This document shows positions 32,251 through 41,389 of a DNA stretch of 64,000 bases, one piece after another (position 1 is the stretch's first letter; each line of letters starts with the position of its first letter). The notes under the pieces were generated by a model. The model saw nothing but the letters and a program-made list of their open reading frames with translations. It was not told the DNA's origin and made no database searches. A program made the translations under genes and the position numbers. The stretch spans positions 1 through 64,000 of the forward strand of contig JAZNIW010000002.1 of the NCBI GenBank assembly GCA_045577695.1. Direction: 5' to 3'. The DNA comes from UMGS1279 sp045577695. GTDB taxonomy: Bacteria; Bacillota; Clostridia; Oscillospirales; Acutalibacteraceae.

Positions 32251-32838
32251 TTAAAGGTATTCCGACAACTTTTCAACCATAGCACGCAACGCCTTGCCAC
32301 GGTGACTGATGGCATCTTTTTCGGCATCGGTCAAAAGGCCGAAACACCCTTTGTCACTCACAAAAAGTGGGTCATAGCCAAAGCCGTTCCGACCGCTTGG
32401 TTCGGTGGCAATATTGCCCTCACAGGTGCCGCGTACAGTAAATTCCCGTCCATCCGGGAACACCACCGCAACGGCCGAAACAAAGCGAGCGGTGCGGCGC
32501 TCTTTGGGAACCCCCTCTAACGCCGCTAATAATTTCGCGTTGTTTTGCGCATCGTCCTTACCCTCGCCGGCATACCGAGCCGAATAGACACCGGGGGCAC
32601 CATCTAAATAATCGACGCAAAGCCCCGAATCGTCGGCAACGGCGGCAAGGCCGGTTATTTTCATAGCCGAACGGGCTTTGAGCAGCGCGTTTCCCTCAAA
32701 GGTATCCGCATCCTCCACCACTTCGGTCAAGGTTCGGTCAAGTTCCGTTTCCGAAATAACTTCGTGCCCAAGGGGGGCCAAAATACGACGCAATTCGTTT
32801 AATTTTTTTTGATTTTTTGTAGCTAAAATAAATTTCAT
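32251..32838 (-). CDS. rdgB: RdgB/HAM1 non-canonical purine NTP pyrophosphatase
   Basis: A 195-residue house-cleaning enzyme that hydrolyses dITP, ITP and XTP. MKFILATKNQKKLNELRRIL opens it; TFEGNALLKAR, VADDSGLCVDYLDGAPGVYSARYAGE, GRNGFGYDPLF and ISHRGKALRAM follow. ATG 32838 is supported by AGGAAG; the track upstream of it lies in ftsY. Confidence 0.95.
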   Translation of the reverse strand: MKFILATKNQKKLNELRRILAPLGHEVISETELDRTLTEVVEDADTFEGNALLKARSAMKITGLAAVADDSGLCVDYLDGAPGVYSARYAGEGKDDAQNNAKLLAALEGVPKERRTARFVSAVAVVFPDGREFTVRGTCEGNIATEPSGRNGFGYDPLFVSDKGCFGLLTDAEKDAISHRGKALRAMVEKLSEYL

Positions 32839-32848
32839 ATTTTTCTTC

Positions 32849-33763
32849 CTATTCTTCGGCAAACAATCCGTCTGCAAAAACGGCGGCATCAAAGGGTTGC
32901 AAATCGTCAATTTGTTCTCCCACCCCGATGAATTTCACCGGAATCTGCAATTCTTCCATAATGCTCAGCACGATGCCGCCACGGGCGGTACCATCCAATT
33001 TGGTCAACACAATGCCGTCAATCTTTGCCACCTCGCCAAATTGTTTGGCTTGGTTTACGGCATTTTGACCGGTAGCGGCATCCAAAACCAAAAGGGTCTC
33101 TTTTTTGCCGCCACCCAATTCGCGGTCAATCACACGGTTGATTTTGGCCAATTCTTCCATCAAATTTTTCTTATTGTGCAACCGACCGGCCGTATCGCAA
33201 ATAATCACGTCGGCCCTTCGGGCTTTGGCCGAAGCAATGGTGTCGTACACCACCGAGGCGGGGTCGGTTCCGTCAACACTTTTCACCATATGCACACCGG
33301 CTCGCTCGGCCCAAATGCCGAGCTGTTCAATCGCCGCAGCACGGAAGGTATCGGCCGCACCCAGAACCACCTGTTTGCCCTGCGCCTTAAGGCCGGCAGC
33401 CAACTTGCCGATGGTAGTGGTTTTTCCGACCCCATTAACCCCAATCACCAATAATAAGGTAGGGCGGGTATCGGTATCCAAACGCGCATCTCCTTGGGCT
33501 AAAATATTTAAAATAATCTCTTTCAACATCGAGCGAATCAAGGCAGGATCGGTGACCTTTTCGGCTTTGACTTTTTCACGCAGCCGCTCACAAATGGAAG
33601 CCGATGTAGCGGCCGAAATATCACAAAGAATTAAGGATTCTTCCAACTCTTCAAAAAGTTCTTCATCGATCTTGGTAAAGCCGCCCAACACCGATCCAAC
33701 CGCATTTAAAAAAGATTGACTGGTCTTTTTAAGACCGTTTTTTATTTTACTGAAAAATGCCAT
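32849..33763 (-). CDS. ftsY: signal recognition particle receptor FtsY
   Basis: A 304-residue SRP GTPase that docks the SRP-ribosome complex at the membrane. The short N-terminal region has no long acidic A domain, as in many Gram-positives. The GTPase motifs are GVNGVGKTTTIGKLA (G1), AADTFRAAAIEQL, VIICDTAGRLHNK, TKLDGTARGG and FIGVGEQIDDLQPFD. It directly follows smc, as is common in Firmicutes. Confidence 0.97.
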   Translation of the reverse strand: MAFFSKIKNGLKKTSQSFLNAVGSVLGGFTKIDEELFEELEESLILCDISAATSASICERLREKVKAEKVTDPALIRSMLKEIILNILAQGDARLDTDTRPTLLLVIGVNGVGKTTTIGKLAAGLKAQGKQVVLGAADTFRAAAIEQLGIWAERAGVHMVKSVDGTDPASVVYDTIASAKARRADVIICDTAGRLHNKKNLMEELAKINRVIDRELGGGKKETLLVLDAATGQNAVNQAKQFGEVAKIDGIVLTKLDGTARGGIVLSIMEELQIPVKFIGVGEQIDDLQPFDAAVFADGLFAEE

Positions 33764-33779
33764 CTTGCACTCCTGATTT

Positions 33780-36700
33780 TTATTTTGCTTCTAAGGATTG
33801 TAAATCCATTTCCAACTGTGCTACGTTCAGTTGAATCAATTTGGTTACACCGCGCTCCTGCATCGTAACGCCGTACAACATATCGGCCGCCTCCATTGTC
33901 CCGCGACGATGGGTAATACAGATAAACTGGGTATCCAAATTCGAATGTTTCATATAATTGGCAAACCGCTCCACGTTGATGTCATCCAGCGCCGTTTCTA
34001 CCTCATCCAAGAAACAGAAGGGGGGAGCGTTAACCTGCATAATAGCAAAGTAAATGGAAATGGCAATCAGCGCTTTTTCACCGCCCGAAAGTCCTTCCAA
34101 ACTCGGGACGTTTTTACCCGGCAACTTGGCGATAATATCAATGCCGCTTTGCAAGGGGTCACTGGGGTCGGAAAGTTTGAGTTCGGCGTGACCGCCCCCA
34201 AACATTTCGGTGAAAATACGGGAGAAGTTTTCCCCGATACGGTCAAATCCATCCATAAACATTTGCCGCATTTGTTCGGTTAACTCACTGATGAGACGGT
34301 TTAAATCGGCCTTGGTTTTCTCCACATCTTCTACCTGCGCCGAAAGGAATGCAAACCGCTCACTGACCTCCTTATATTCCTCAATGGCAGCCACATTCAC
34401 ATGACCCAAAGCCTTGATTTTGCTTTTGGTCTCCGAAAGGGATTTTTTGGCAGCAGCGGGATTTTCTACTTCGATGCCCATACTCTCGGCCTCGGTACGG
34501 GTAAGTTCATACTCATCGTACAAACGGGTAATAATATCGTCTAATTCGGCCGTCATCGATTCTTTTTGGGCTTTTAAGCGTTCGAGTTCGCCGTTAACTC
34601 GCTCGCGCTCGCCGGTTTTATCCCGTTCGTTTTGGCGCAAGGCCGAAGAAGAGGCTTCCACCTCATTGCGGCGTGCCAATTTCTCCTCTACCTCTTGTTG
34701 CTTGGCTGTCACCGTATTGCGAGCAGCAACAACGGCTTTTTCCAATGTCGACACCGAGGCAATATAGGCTTGCTCTTTTTCATAAGCAGCGACTATTTCT
34801 TGTTCGATGATAATGGCTTGCTCCGAACGGCCGCTCATCGCTTGTTGCAACGACAAAACGGTGTTTTTGGCCACCTCTTTATCCTTTTCATTCGTAGCGA
34901 TGGCAAGGCGCAGTTCGGTCAATTTGGCACTAAGTTGTTCACGCTCATCCGCCGTTTCGTCGCGACCACCGGTTATTTGCGCCATCTCCGATTCAATGGC
35001 GGTTTGTTCCGCCTGCAAGGCTACCATATCGGCGGCGGCTTGGTCGGCCATCTGTTGAAGTTCCTCCAACCGCGCGACTGCGGAATTTTTTTCCTGCTCC
35101 ATTTCCAGTAGTTGACACTCTGTGGCGGCCAGCAACTGCGACACGCGACGGATTTCGCCCTCAATGCGAATTTTATCCTCCGACGCCGAGATACTTTCGC
35201 TCTTGACCGCCAATACTTCGGCCTCTACCGTAGCTAAGGCGGCGACTGCTGCCTCATACTCGGTTTGCTGTTGGTTGCGCTTGGCTTCTAACTGTTTGAC
35301 CTTGTTTTTCAAGATTTCAATATCGCCGGCGCGACTCAGCAGTCCGGAATGTTTGCCCAGCGAACCACCGGTCAACGAACCGCCCGCATTGACCACTTGG
35401 CCATCCAAAGATACGACCTTAAAACGGTAGTTGTATTTTTTGGCTATTGCGATGGCGGAATCGATATCCTCGGCAATCACGGTGCGGCCCAGTAGCCAAG
35501 ATACCGTTTCCTTATATTTGGCGTCGCACTCCACCAGTTCATCGGCTAACCCGACATAGCCATAATGGTCTTTCAATCCATTTTCGGTGAATCCGCGACT
35601 TTTTATAGAGGTTAAAGGCAGGAAAGTGGCCCGCCCACGATTGCCCGCTTTCAAAAATGCAATAGCTTTTTTGGCGGCCATATCGTTATCAACCACAATG
35701 TTTTGGGCGGCGGCTCCCAGGGCGATTTCCACAGCAACAGCTACCTCTTTCGGCACACGAATAAGGTCTAAAATCGGGCCGTGAACGCCTTGCAAAAGGC
35801 CCTTTTCGGCTTCTTCCACCACAGCCTTAACCGAAAACTGATAGCCTTCCATATTTTTTTGCAAATCTTCCAAAATACCGGCGCGACGGGTTTTTTCGGC
35901 AATATCCAAGGAAAGTTGGTCCAAGGCCTGCCTTTTGGATTCCACCGCTTCTTTGCGGTTATTCAGCCGCAACTCATAACCCTTTATGCTGTTTTCGTGC
36001 GAGGTAATGATTTCATTGGCACGCGCCAAATCGGTATCCAGCAATTCCTTTTCTTTTTTCCACTCCTCGACCTCGCATTGTCGCTCGATAAGAGTGGTGT
36101 CCAGCGATGCCATCCGCGCTTTGATTTCCTGCATAGAAGAGCGAGACGTCATCTCTTTAACGCGGCTTTCGGACAAACGAATCGAGACACCGTTAAGCTC
36201 CATCGCTTTGGCTTCCAAGGTGCGGGAAAGGGTTTCACTGCTCTGCAACAAGGTAGCCAGCGTTTCGCTTAACGCATCGGCCTTGCGACGTAGATTTTCT
36301 CCCGTTTCGGTCAAGGTGACAATGGTTTTTTCGTGCAGGGCGGCACTGGCCAAGGCTTCGGCATCGGTTTGCCCCAACTGCTCCTTCTCGGCTTGTAAAC
36401 GCAGAATATTTTCTTTATTATGTGCCACATTGGCCTTAATAACATTGATTTCTCCCTCGGTGCGGGCCGCCTGCTCTTCCAAAGCGGCCATTTCAGCCTT
36501 TAAATTATCCACCGCCACAGTAATGGCGGCAAACTCGGCCGAATTGGCTTCCATCGTTTGGTCAAAGTCGGTGAGCTCAGCCTCAATTTGGCGATACTGC
36601 TCCGCCGCCATTTCAATTTTGCTTTCCTGCTTACGGAAGGCCTCTTTCGAAGTTTCGAGCATATGTAACCATAGCCCGATTTCCAATTCTTTTTTTCGTG

Positions 36701-37358
36701 CGGCCAATTCCAAAAAGGCTTCGGCTTTTTCACTTTGGGTCTTGAGCGGGCCGACACGGCCGCGTAACTCTTCCAGAATATCACGCAGACGAAGTAAATT
36801 TTCCTCCGCGTTCGCCAAGCGGCGTTCGGCATCGGTTTTGCGATAGCGATACCGCGAAATACCCGAAGCTTCTTCGAAGATATCGCGGCGTTCGTTGGAT
36901 TTGGACCGCACGATGGTATCGATTTTACCTTGACCAATCATAGAATAACCGTCCCGTCCAAGGCCGGTATCCATAAAGAGTTCGTGCACGTCCTTCAGGC
37001 GCACCGAAACACCGTTAATGGCGTACTCACTTTCGTGAGAACGATAATAACGGCGTGTTACGGAAACCTTATCTTCATTGAAATTCAGGCCGCGGTCGGC
37101 ATTATCAAAATGAATGGTAACCTCGCAAAATCCGTGTGGTTTGCGATTCTGGGTGCCGCTAAAAATAACGTCCTCCATACTGGAACCGCGCAAACTTTTG
37201 GTCGATTGTTCCCCTAAAACCCAACGCACGGCATCGGAAACATTGCTTTTTCCACTTCCGTTCGGGCCGACCACAGCGGTCAATCCGCGGCCAAATTTCA
37301 AGGTAGTTTTATCGGCAAAAGATTTAAAACCGACAATATCAATTGATTTAATCCGCAC
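33780..37358 (-). CDS. smc: chromosome segregation protein SMC
   Basis: A full-length 1192-residue SMC ATPase. Walker A is VGPNGSGKSNVSDAV with the R-loop LGEQSTKSLRG. Two long coiled coils (about 165-500 and 690-1010) flank the hinge around LQGVHGPILDLI. The C-terminal head has the signature LSGGEKALIAI and Walker B FCFLDEVETALDD. It starts at GTG 37358 with AAGGAG 9 bases upstream, and overlaps the radical SAM gene by 11 bases. ScpA and ScpB are not in the window. Confidence 0.97.
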   Translation of the reverse strand: MRIKSIDIVGFKSFADKTTLKFGRGLTAVVGPNGSGKSNVSDAVRWVLGEQSTKSLRGSSMEDVIFSGTQNRKPHGFCEVTIHFDNADRGLNFNEDKVSVTRRYYRSHESEYAINGVSVRLKDVHELFMDTGLGRDGYSMIGQGKIDTIVRSKSNERRDIFEEASGISRYRYRKTDAERRLANAEENLLRLRDILEELRGRVGPLKTQSEKAEAFLELAARKKELEIGLWLHMLETSKEAFRKQESKIEMAAEQYRQIEAELTDFDQTMEANSAEFAAITVAVDNLKAEMAALEEQAARTEGEINVIKANVAHNKENILRLQAEKEQLGQTDAEALASAALHEKTIVTLTETGENLRRKADALSETLATLLQSSETLSRTLEAKAMELNGVSIRLSESRVKEMTSRSSMQEIKARMASLDTTLIERQCEVEEWKKEKELLDTDLARANEIITSHENSIKGYELRLNNRKEAVESKRQALDQLSLDIAEKTRRAGILEDLQKNMEGYQFSVKAVVEEAEKGLLQGVHGPILDLIRVPKEVAVAVEIALGAAAQNIVVDNDMAAKKAIAFLKAGNRGRATFLPLTSIKSRGFTENGLKDHYGYVGLADELVECDAKYKETVSWLLGRTVIAEDIDSAIAIAKKYNYRFKVVSLDGQVVNAGGSLTGGSLGKHSGLLSRAGDIEILKNKVKQLEAKRNQQQTEYEAAVAALATVEAEVLAVKSESISASEDKIRIEGEIRRVSQLLAATECQLLEMEQEKNSAVARLEELQQMADQAAADMVALQAEQTAIESEMAQITGGRDETADEREQLSAKLTELRLAIATNEKDKEVAKNTVLSLQQAMSGRSEQAIIIEQEIVAAYEKEQAYIASVSTLEKAVVAARNTVTAKQQEVEEKLARRNEVEASSSALRQNERDKTGERERVNGELERLKAQKESMTAELDDIITRLYDEYELTRTEAESMGIEVENPAAAKKSLSETKSKIKALGHVNVAAIEEYKEVSERFAFLSAQVEDVEKTKADLNRLISELTEQMRQMFMDGFDRIGENFSRIFTEMFGGGHAELKLSDPSDPLQSGIDIIAKLPGKNVPSLEGLSGGEKALIAISIYFAIMQVNAPPFCFLDEVETALDDINVERFANYMKHSNLDTQFICITHRRGTMEAADMLYGVTMQERGVTKLIQLNVAQLEMDLQSLEAK

Positions 37359-38352
37359 GATGTTTACTCCTTACATAGATATCTGTTACCAAAGATTCTG
37401 TTATCTTACTATTATATCCCATTTTTTTCAATATTTCAATATTGGTTTTATTATGCCCAATCATAGCAGAACCCTTTCCAATAGGAACCGTAATCAAAAT
37501 TTCTCCGCGGGGAATATGGTTCTGTTTAAGTTGGGTTACAATCCGTTCCAATAAGATTTTACTTTGACAAAGTTCACCGAATGCGGGGTGCCACGGGCCG
37601 GCCACCAAACGGTCAGCCTCGAGGGTGTGAAGCCCCACGCGAATCACCCGAATACCGGCCGACTCAAAAAGGGGAAGGAGCCGTGCCGTCAAAGAAACAG
37701 CCTCTTCTAATGTTTGAGGTTTGTACTCACCCGCCAAAAAACGGCGGTGAAGTTCGGTATCAGTTAGTACCACGGTGGGATAAATTCTTACCGTATCCGG
37801 CTGGCATTCGATGATTTTTTGGGCGGTATACAGTGCCCCCTCCTCGGTATCACCGAAAAGGCCCGTCATCATCTGCATTCCAAGCGAAAATCCGGCCTGA
37901 CGAATGCGTTTTGCGGCCATAATAATCTCCTCAGAGGTATGCCCGCGGTGATTCTTTTCCAGCACCGCATCAACAAAACTCTGACATCCCAGTTCAATTG
38001 CCGTTACCCCATATTGTTGCAACAAAAGGAGTATTTCGGGCGGTACAGCATCGGGTCGGGTGGAAAGACGAATGCCGGAGACCTTTCCTTGTTGCACCCA
38101 ACGGTGGCCGGCCTGCAACAAAGAAAGCATATATTTCCTTGGAATGGCGGTAAAACTACCACCAAAAAAGGCCAGTTCGGTTGTTTTCGGGTCGTAGCGC
38201 ATACCACCAATGGCTTGCTCAACCGCGCGGTCGACATCGGCCGGTGTGGGGGCCTTGTTTTTCCCGGTGATGGCCCGTTGGTCACAAAAACTGCAACGGT
38301 GGGGACAACCAATGTGGGGCACAAAAATCGAAATGTTTCCGTGACGGCTCAT
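37348..38352 (-). CDS. Elp3-like radical SAM protein
   Basis: A 334-residue radical SAM enzyme. The cluster motif is CPHRCSFC, followed by AFFGGSFTAIPRKYM, GIRLSTRPDAVP, ELGCQSFVDAVLEKNHRGHT and MQMMTGLFGDTEEG. These are hallmarks of the Elp3/YhcC-like group without the C-terminal acetyltransferase domain. Members near rnc and smc are common in clostridia; the substrate is unknown, perhaps tRNA. It overlaps rnc by 4 bases and smc by 11. Confidence 0.88.
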   Translation of the reverse strand: MSRHGNISIFVPHIGCPHRCSFCDQRAITGKNKAPTPADVDRAVEQAIGGMRYDPKTTELAFFGGSFTAIPRKYMLSLLQAGHRWVQQGKVSGIRLSTRPDAVPPEILLLLQQYGVTAIELGCQSFVDAVLEKNHRGHTSEEIIMAAKRIRQAGFSLGMQMMTGLFGDTEEGALYTAQKIIECQPDTVRIYPTVVLTDTELHRRFLAGEYKPQTLEEAVSLTARLLPLFESAGIRVIRVGLHTLEADRLVAGPWHPAFGELCQSKILLERIVTQLKQNHIPRGEILITVPIGKGSAMIGHNKTNIEILKKMGYNSKITESLVTDIYVRSKHRAD

Positions 38353-39029
38353 AAATCCACGCCCATCAGTTCCAAGGCTTGTCGGGCGGCGGCTTGTTCT
38401 GCGTTTTTCTTGCTGTGGCCGGTGCCGGCTCCAATCACATTGGAATTCAAATGCACCTCCACCGTAAACCGTTTATCGTGGTCAGGGCCGCTTTCTCCGG
38501 TTAAGACGTAAGAAAGCACCTCTTCCGGATTGCGCTGAATAATCTCTTGCAGGGCTGTTTTGTAATCTTTAAAGGCCTCGTGCTCCATATGTTTGAGTTC
38601 TTCGGTCACAAAGCGAAGAACATGACGTCGGGCCGGCTCTATTCCACCATCCAAATAAATGGCGGCCAAAATGGCCTCGAACGCATCGGCCAAGATGGAA
38701 GGGCGTTGGTTGCCGCCGTTGGCTTTTTCTCCCTTACCCAGCAAAATATGTTCGCACACCCCCAACTGCTTAGAAAAAGAGCAAAGGGATTGTTCGCACA
38801 CCAAGGAGGCGCGTAAACGGGTAAGTTTTCCCTCCGGCAAGGTGGGAAAATGCTCATAAATATACTCCGAAACGATGATGGAGAGCACCGAATCCCCCAA
38901 AAATTCCAACCGCTCGTTGGAGCAAAATCCTCCCTTTTTTTCATTGGCGTAGGAAGAATGCGTGCAGGCATTTTGAAGTAACCCTTTGTTCTGAAAGGTA
39001 TAGCCGATATTCTGTTCCAATTGTTTCAT
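38349..39029 (-). CDS. rnc: ribonuclease III
   Basis: A 226-residue double-strand RNA endonuclease. NERLEFLGDSVL has the catalytic Glu and Asp, and LADAFEAILAAIYLDGG has the second catalytic pair. A double-stranded RNA-binding domain (FKDYKTALQEIIQRN to AEQAAARQALELM) ends the protein. It processes rRNA precursors. Closely spaced between plsX and the Elp3-like gene. Confidence 0.97.
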   Translation of the reverse strand: MKQLEQNIGYTFQNKGLLQNACTHSSYANEKKGGFCSNERLEFLGDSVLSIIVSEYIYEHFPTLPEGKLTRLRASLVCEQSLCSFSKQLGVCEHILLGKGEKANGGNQRPSILADAFEAILAAIYLDGGIEPARRHVLRFVTEELKHMEHEAFKDYKTALQEIIQRNPEEVLSYVLTGESGPDHDKRFTVEVHLNSNVIGAGTGHSKKNAEQAAARQALELMGVDL

Positions 39030-39044
39030 TGTTGTTTTCCTCGT

Positions 39045-40034
39045 TTACTGTTTGGCCAAATCGCCCGAAATCTTTTCAATCACATTGCTTTCGGCAAAAA
39101 GTTTTGCCTTGCCAATGGCATTTTTCATCGCCTTGGCATTAGAAGAACCGTGTGCCTTAAACACCGGCGCACGGGTGCCGAGCAACGGTGCGCCGCCCAC
39201 TTCGGTATAATCGGCTTTTCCTTTGATTTCGTAGAGGTCTTTTTTAATCATCAAGGCCGCGGCTCGATTTTTCAAACTGCGGTAAAGCACATTTTTAATC
39301 ATTGAAAACATAGTTAAACTGACCCCTTCAATGAGCTTCAAAGCAATATTGCCGGTAAAGCCATCGGTCACTACAACATCGACATCCCCTTTGGGAATCT
39401 CTCGCGATTCCACATTGCCGATAAAATGAATGGGGGCCTTTTGAAGCAGAGCGTAGCTTTCCTTTTGCAATTCCCCGCCCTTGCTGTCTTCGGTGCCGAT
39501 GTTAAGCAAACCAACCGTTGGGTTTTGGCGGCCGTCCACCTTTTCCATATAAATCGACCCCATAATTCCAAACTGCGCCAACATTTCGGGGCGACAGTCG
39601 GCATTTGCGCCGATATCTAACATTAAATAGTTTCTGTTTTTGCCCGGAATCACCGAAGCCAAGGCAACACGTTTTACCCCTTTGATGCGTTTGACAATAA
39701 GCGAACCGCCCACCACCAAAGCACCGGTACTACCGGCGGAAACAAAGGCATCGCCCAAGCCGTCGGCCAAGGCTTTTAAGCCCACCGCCATAGAAGAACC
39801 CTTTTTGGATTTGATGATTTCGGTCGGGTCATCATGCATCGAAATAACATCATCGGCCTGCAAAATTTCCATTCCGTTTAAAGAAATGTTGTGAGCGGCG
39901 GCAGAATCGCGAATGGTCTTCTCATCGCCCGCAAGCATCACCGTAACACCGTATTCTTTTACGGCCAGTTCGGCGCCTTGCAGTACGGAAAGCGGGGCGT
40001 TATCGCCACCAAAAGCATCGACAATAATTTTCAT
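39045..40034 (-). CDS. plsX: phosphate acyltransferase PlsX
   Basis: A 329-residue enzyme making acyl-phosphate from acyl-ACP at the start of phospholipid synthesis. IIVDAFGGDNAPLSVLQGA, SAGSTGALVVGGSLIVKRIKG, MLDIGANADCRPEML and GFTGNIALKLIEG are family blocks. It precedes rnc as in many Firmicutes, although no acpP gene lies between them here. Confidence 0.96.
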   Translation of the reverse strand: MKIIVDAFGGDNAPLSVLQGAELAVKEYGVTVMLAGDEKTIRDSAAAHNISLNGMEILQADDVISMHDDPTEIIKSKKGSSMAVGLKALADGLGDAFVSAGSTGALVVGGSLIVKRIKGVKRVALASVIPGKNRNYLMLDIGANADCRPEMLAQFGIMGSIYMEKVDGRQNPTVGLLNIGTEDSKGGELQKESYALLQKAPIHFIGNVESREIPKGDVDVVVTDGFTGNIALKLIEGVSLTMFSMIKNVLYRSLKNRAAALMIKKDLYEIKGKADYTEVGGAPLLGTRAPVFKAHGSSNAKAMKNAIGKAKLFAESNVIEKISGDLAKQ

Positions 40035-40048
40035 ACGATTTCACTCCT

Positions 40049-41365
40049 TCAATCCAATAATTGCAAACATTCTTCTAAACTTTCCATCCCTCTTTTTGCC
40101 AGGGCGGCATAGCGTTCACGCTTGTCCCGTATGCGAAGGGGAAGTTCCGGCAAAAGACCGAAATTTGCCCCCATCGGTTGAAATTTTACCGTTTCGGGGG
40201 CGGTAATATAATTGAGCAACGCACCCAACATGGTTGTGCGGGGCAATCGCGGCGCCTTTTTTCCTTGTAGCCTGCACGCGACCTGTAGGCCAACCCAAAG
40301 ACCACAAGCAGCCGATTCCATATATCCCTCAACCCCCGACAATTGACCGGCAAAGAAAATGTGCGGATCACTTTTCAATGAGAGGTCCGGATTTAACAAT
40401 CGGGGTGAATCAATAAAACTGTTGCGGTGCATCATCCCGTAGCGCAAAAACTCGGCTTGTTCCAAACCGGGAATCATTGAAAAAACACGTTTTTGCTCGG
40501 GAAATTTTAAATTGGTTTGAAAGCCCACCAAATTGTACATTGTTCCCTCGCGGTTTTCTTTGCGTAATTGCAATACCGCCCAAGGACGATGCCCGGTATT
40601 TGGATCGATTAACCCCACCGGTTTCATTGGGCCGAATCGAATGGCATCCTTCCCGCGGGAGGCTAATATTTCAATCGGCATACATCCCTCGTATACCTTG
40701 GGGTCCCCCTCAAATTTATGAATCGGCGCTCGCTCGGCCGAAATCAATGCCTCGTGAAATGCCTCATACTCGGCTTTATTGAGAGGACAGTTGATGTAAT
40801 CATCCCCCTCTCCCTTATCGTATCGACTGGCGAAAAAAGCACGATTCATATCAATGCTTTCCCCTGAAACAATGGGGGCAGCGGCATCGTAAAAATGCAA
40901 ATAATCGGCACCAAGCTTCGCTTGAATATCGGCCGCCAATCCATCGTCGGTTAGGGGACCGGTGGCTACAATGGAAAAACCATCGGTAGGAATTTTTTCG
41001 ACACATTCGGTCACCACTTCAATATTTTTGTGGTGTTTGATTTTTTCGGTGATGGCTGCCGAAAAGCCATTTCGGTTGACCGCTAGTGCCCCGCCGGCCG
41101 GCACCGAATGGCCATCAGCGGCCCATAAACAAATCGAGTCCAAACGCCGCATTTCGGCTTTGAGCAATCCGGCGGCCGAATCAATGCGGGCAGCCTTAAG
41201 CGAATTGGAACAAACCAGTTCGGCAAAGAAGTCGCTTTTATGTGCCGGTGATTTTTTCTTAGGTTTCATTTCATATAGGCGCACTTTGATGCCGCGCTCG
41301 GCCAACTGATAAGCTGCTTCGCAACCGGCAAGGCCGGCGCCGATAATCTGAACCGTTTCCTTCAT
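40049..41365 (-). CDS. trmFO: methylenetetrahydrofolate-tRNA-(uracil-5-)-methyltransferase
   Basis: A folate- and FAD-dependent enzyme making m5U54 in the tRNA T-loop. The FAD fold opens with VQIIGAGLAGCEAAYQLAERG, followed by HKSDFFAELVCSNSLKA and VPAGGALAVNRNGFS; the C-terminal half has GVEGYMESAACGLWVG. The 438-residue form from ATG 41365 matches the family start and has GGGG 6 bases upstream; ATG 41377 is the alternative. It follows topA, the common Firmicutes order. Confidence 0.96.
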   Translation of the reverse strand: MKETVQIIGAGLAGCEAAYQLAERGIKVRLYEMKPKKKSPAHKSDFFAELVCSNSLKAARIDSAAGLLKAEMRRLDSICLWAADGHSVPAGGALAVNRNGFSAAITEKIKHHKNIEVVTECVEKIPTDGFSIVATGPLTDDGLAADIQAKLGADYLHFYDAAAPIVSGESIDMNRAFFASRYDKGEGDDYINCPLNKAEYEAFHEALISAERAPIHKFEGDPKVYEGCMPIEILASRGKDAIRFGPMKPVGLIDPNTGHRPWAVLQLRKENREGTMYNLVGFQTNLKFPEQKRVFSMIPGLEQAEFLRYGMMHRNSFIDSPRLLNPDLSLKSDPHIFFAGQLSGVEGYMESAACGLWVGLQVACRLQGKKAPRLPRTTMLGALLNYITAPETVKFQPMGANFGLLPELPLRIRDKRERYAALAKRGMESLEECLQLLD

Positions 41366-41389
41366 TTTGTTCCCCATATCATCCTAATA

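Noticed and set aside
35986..36846. 286-codon Ser-rich plus-strand ORF in smc
   Set aside because: Antisense to the coiled-coil coding region; composition bias explains the open frame.
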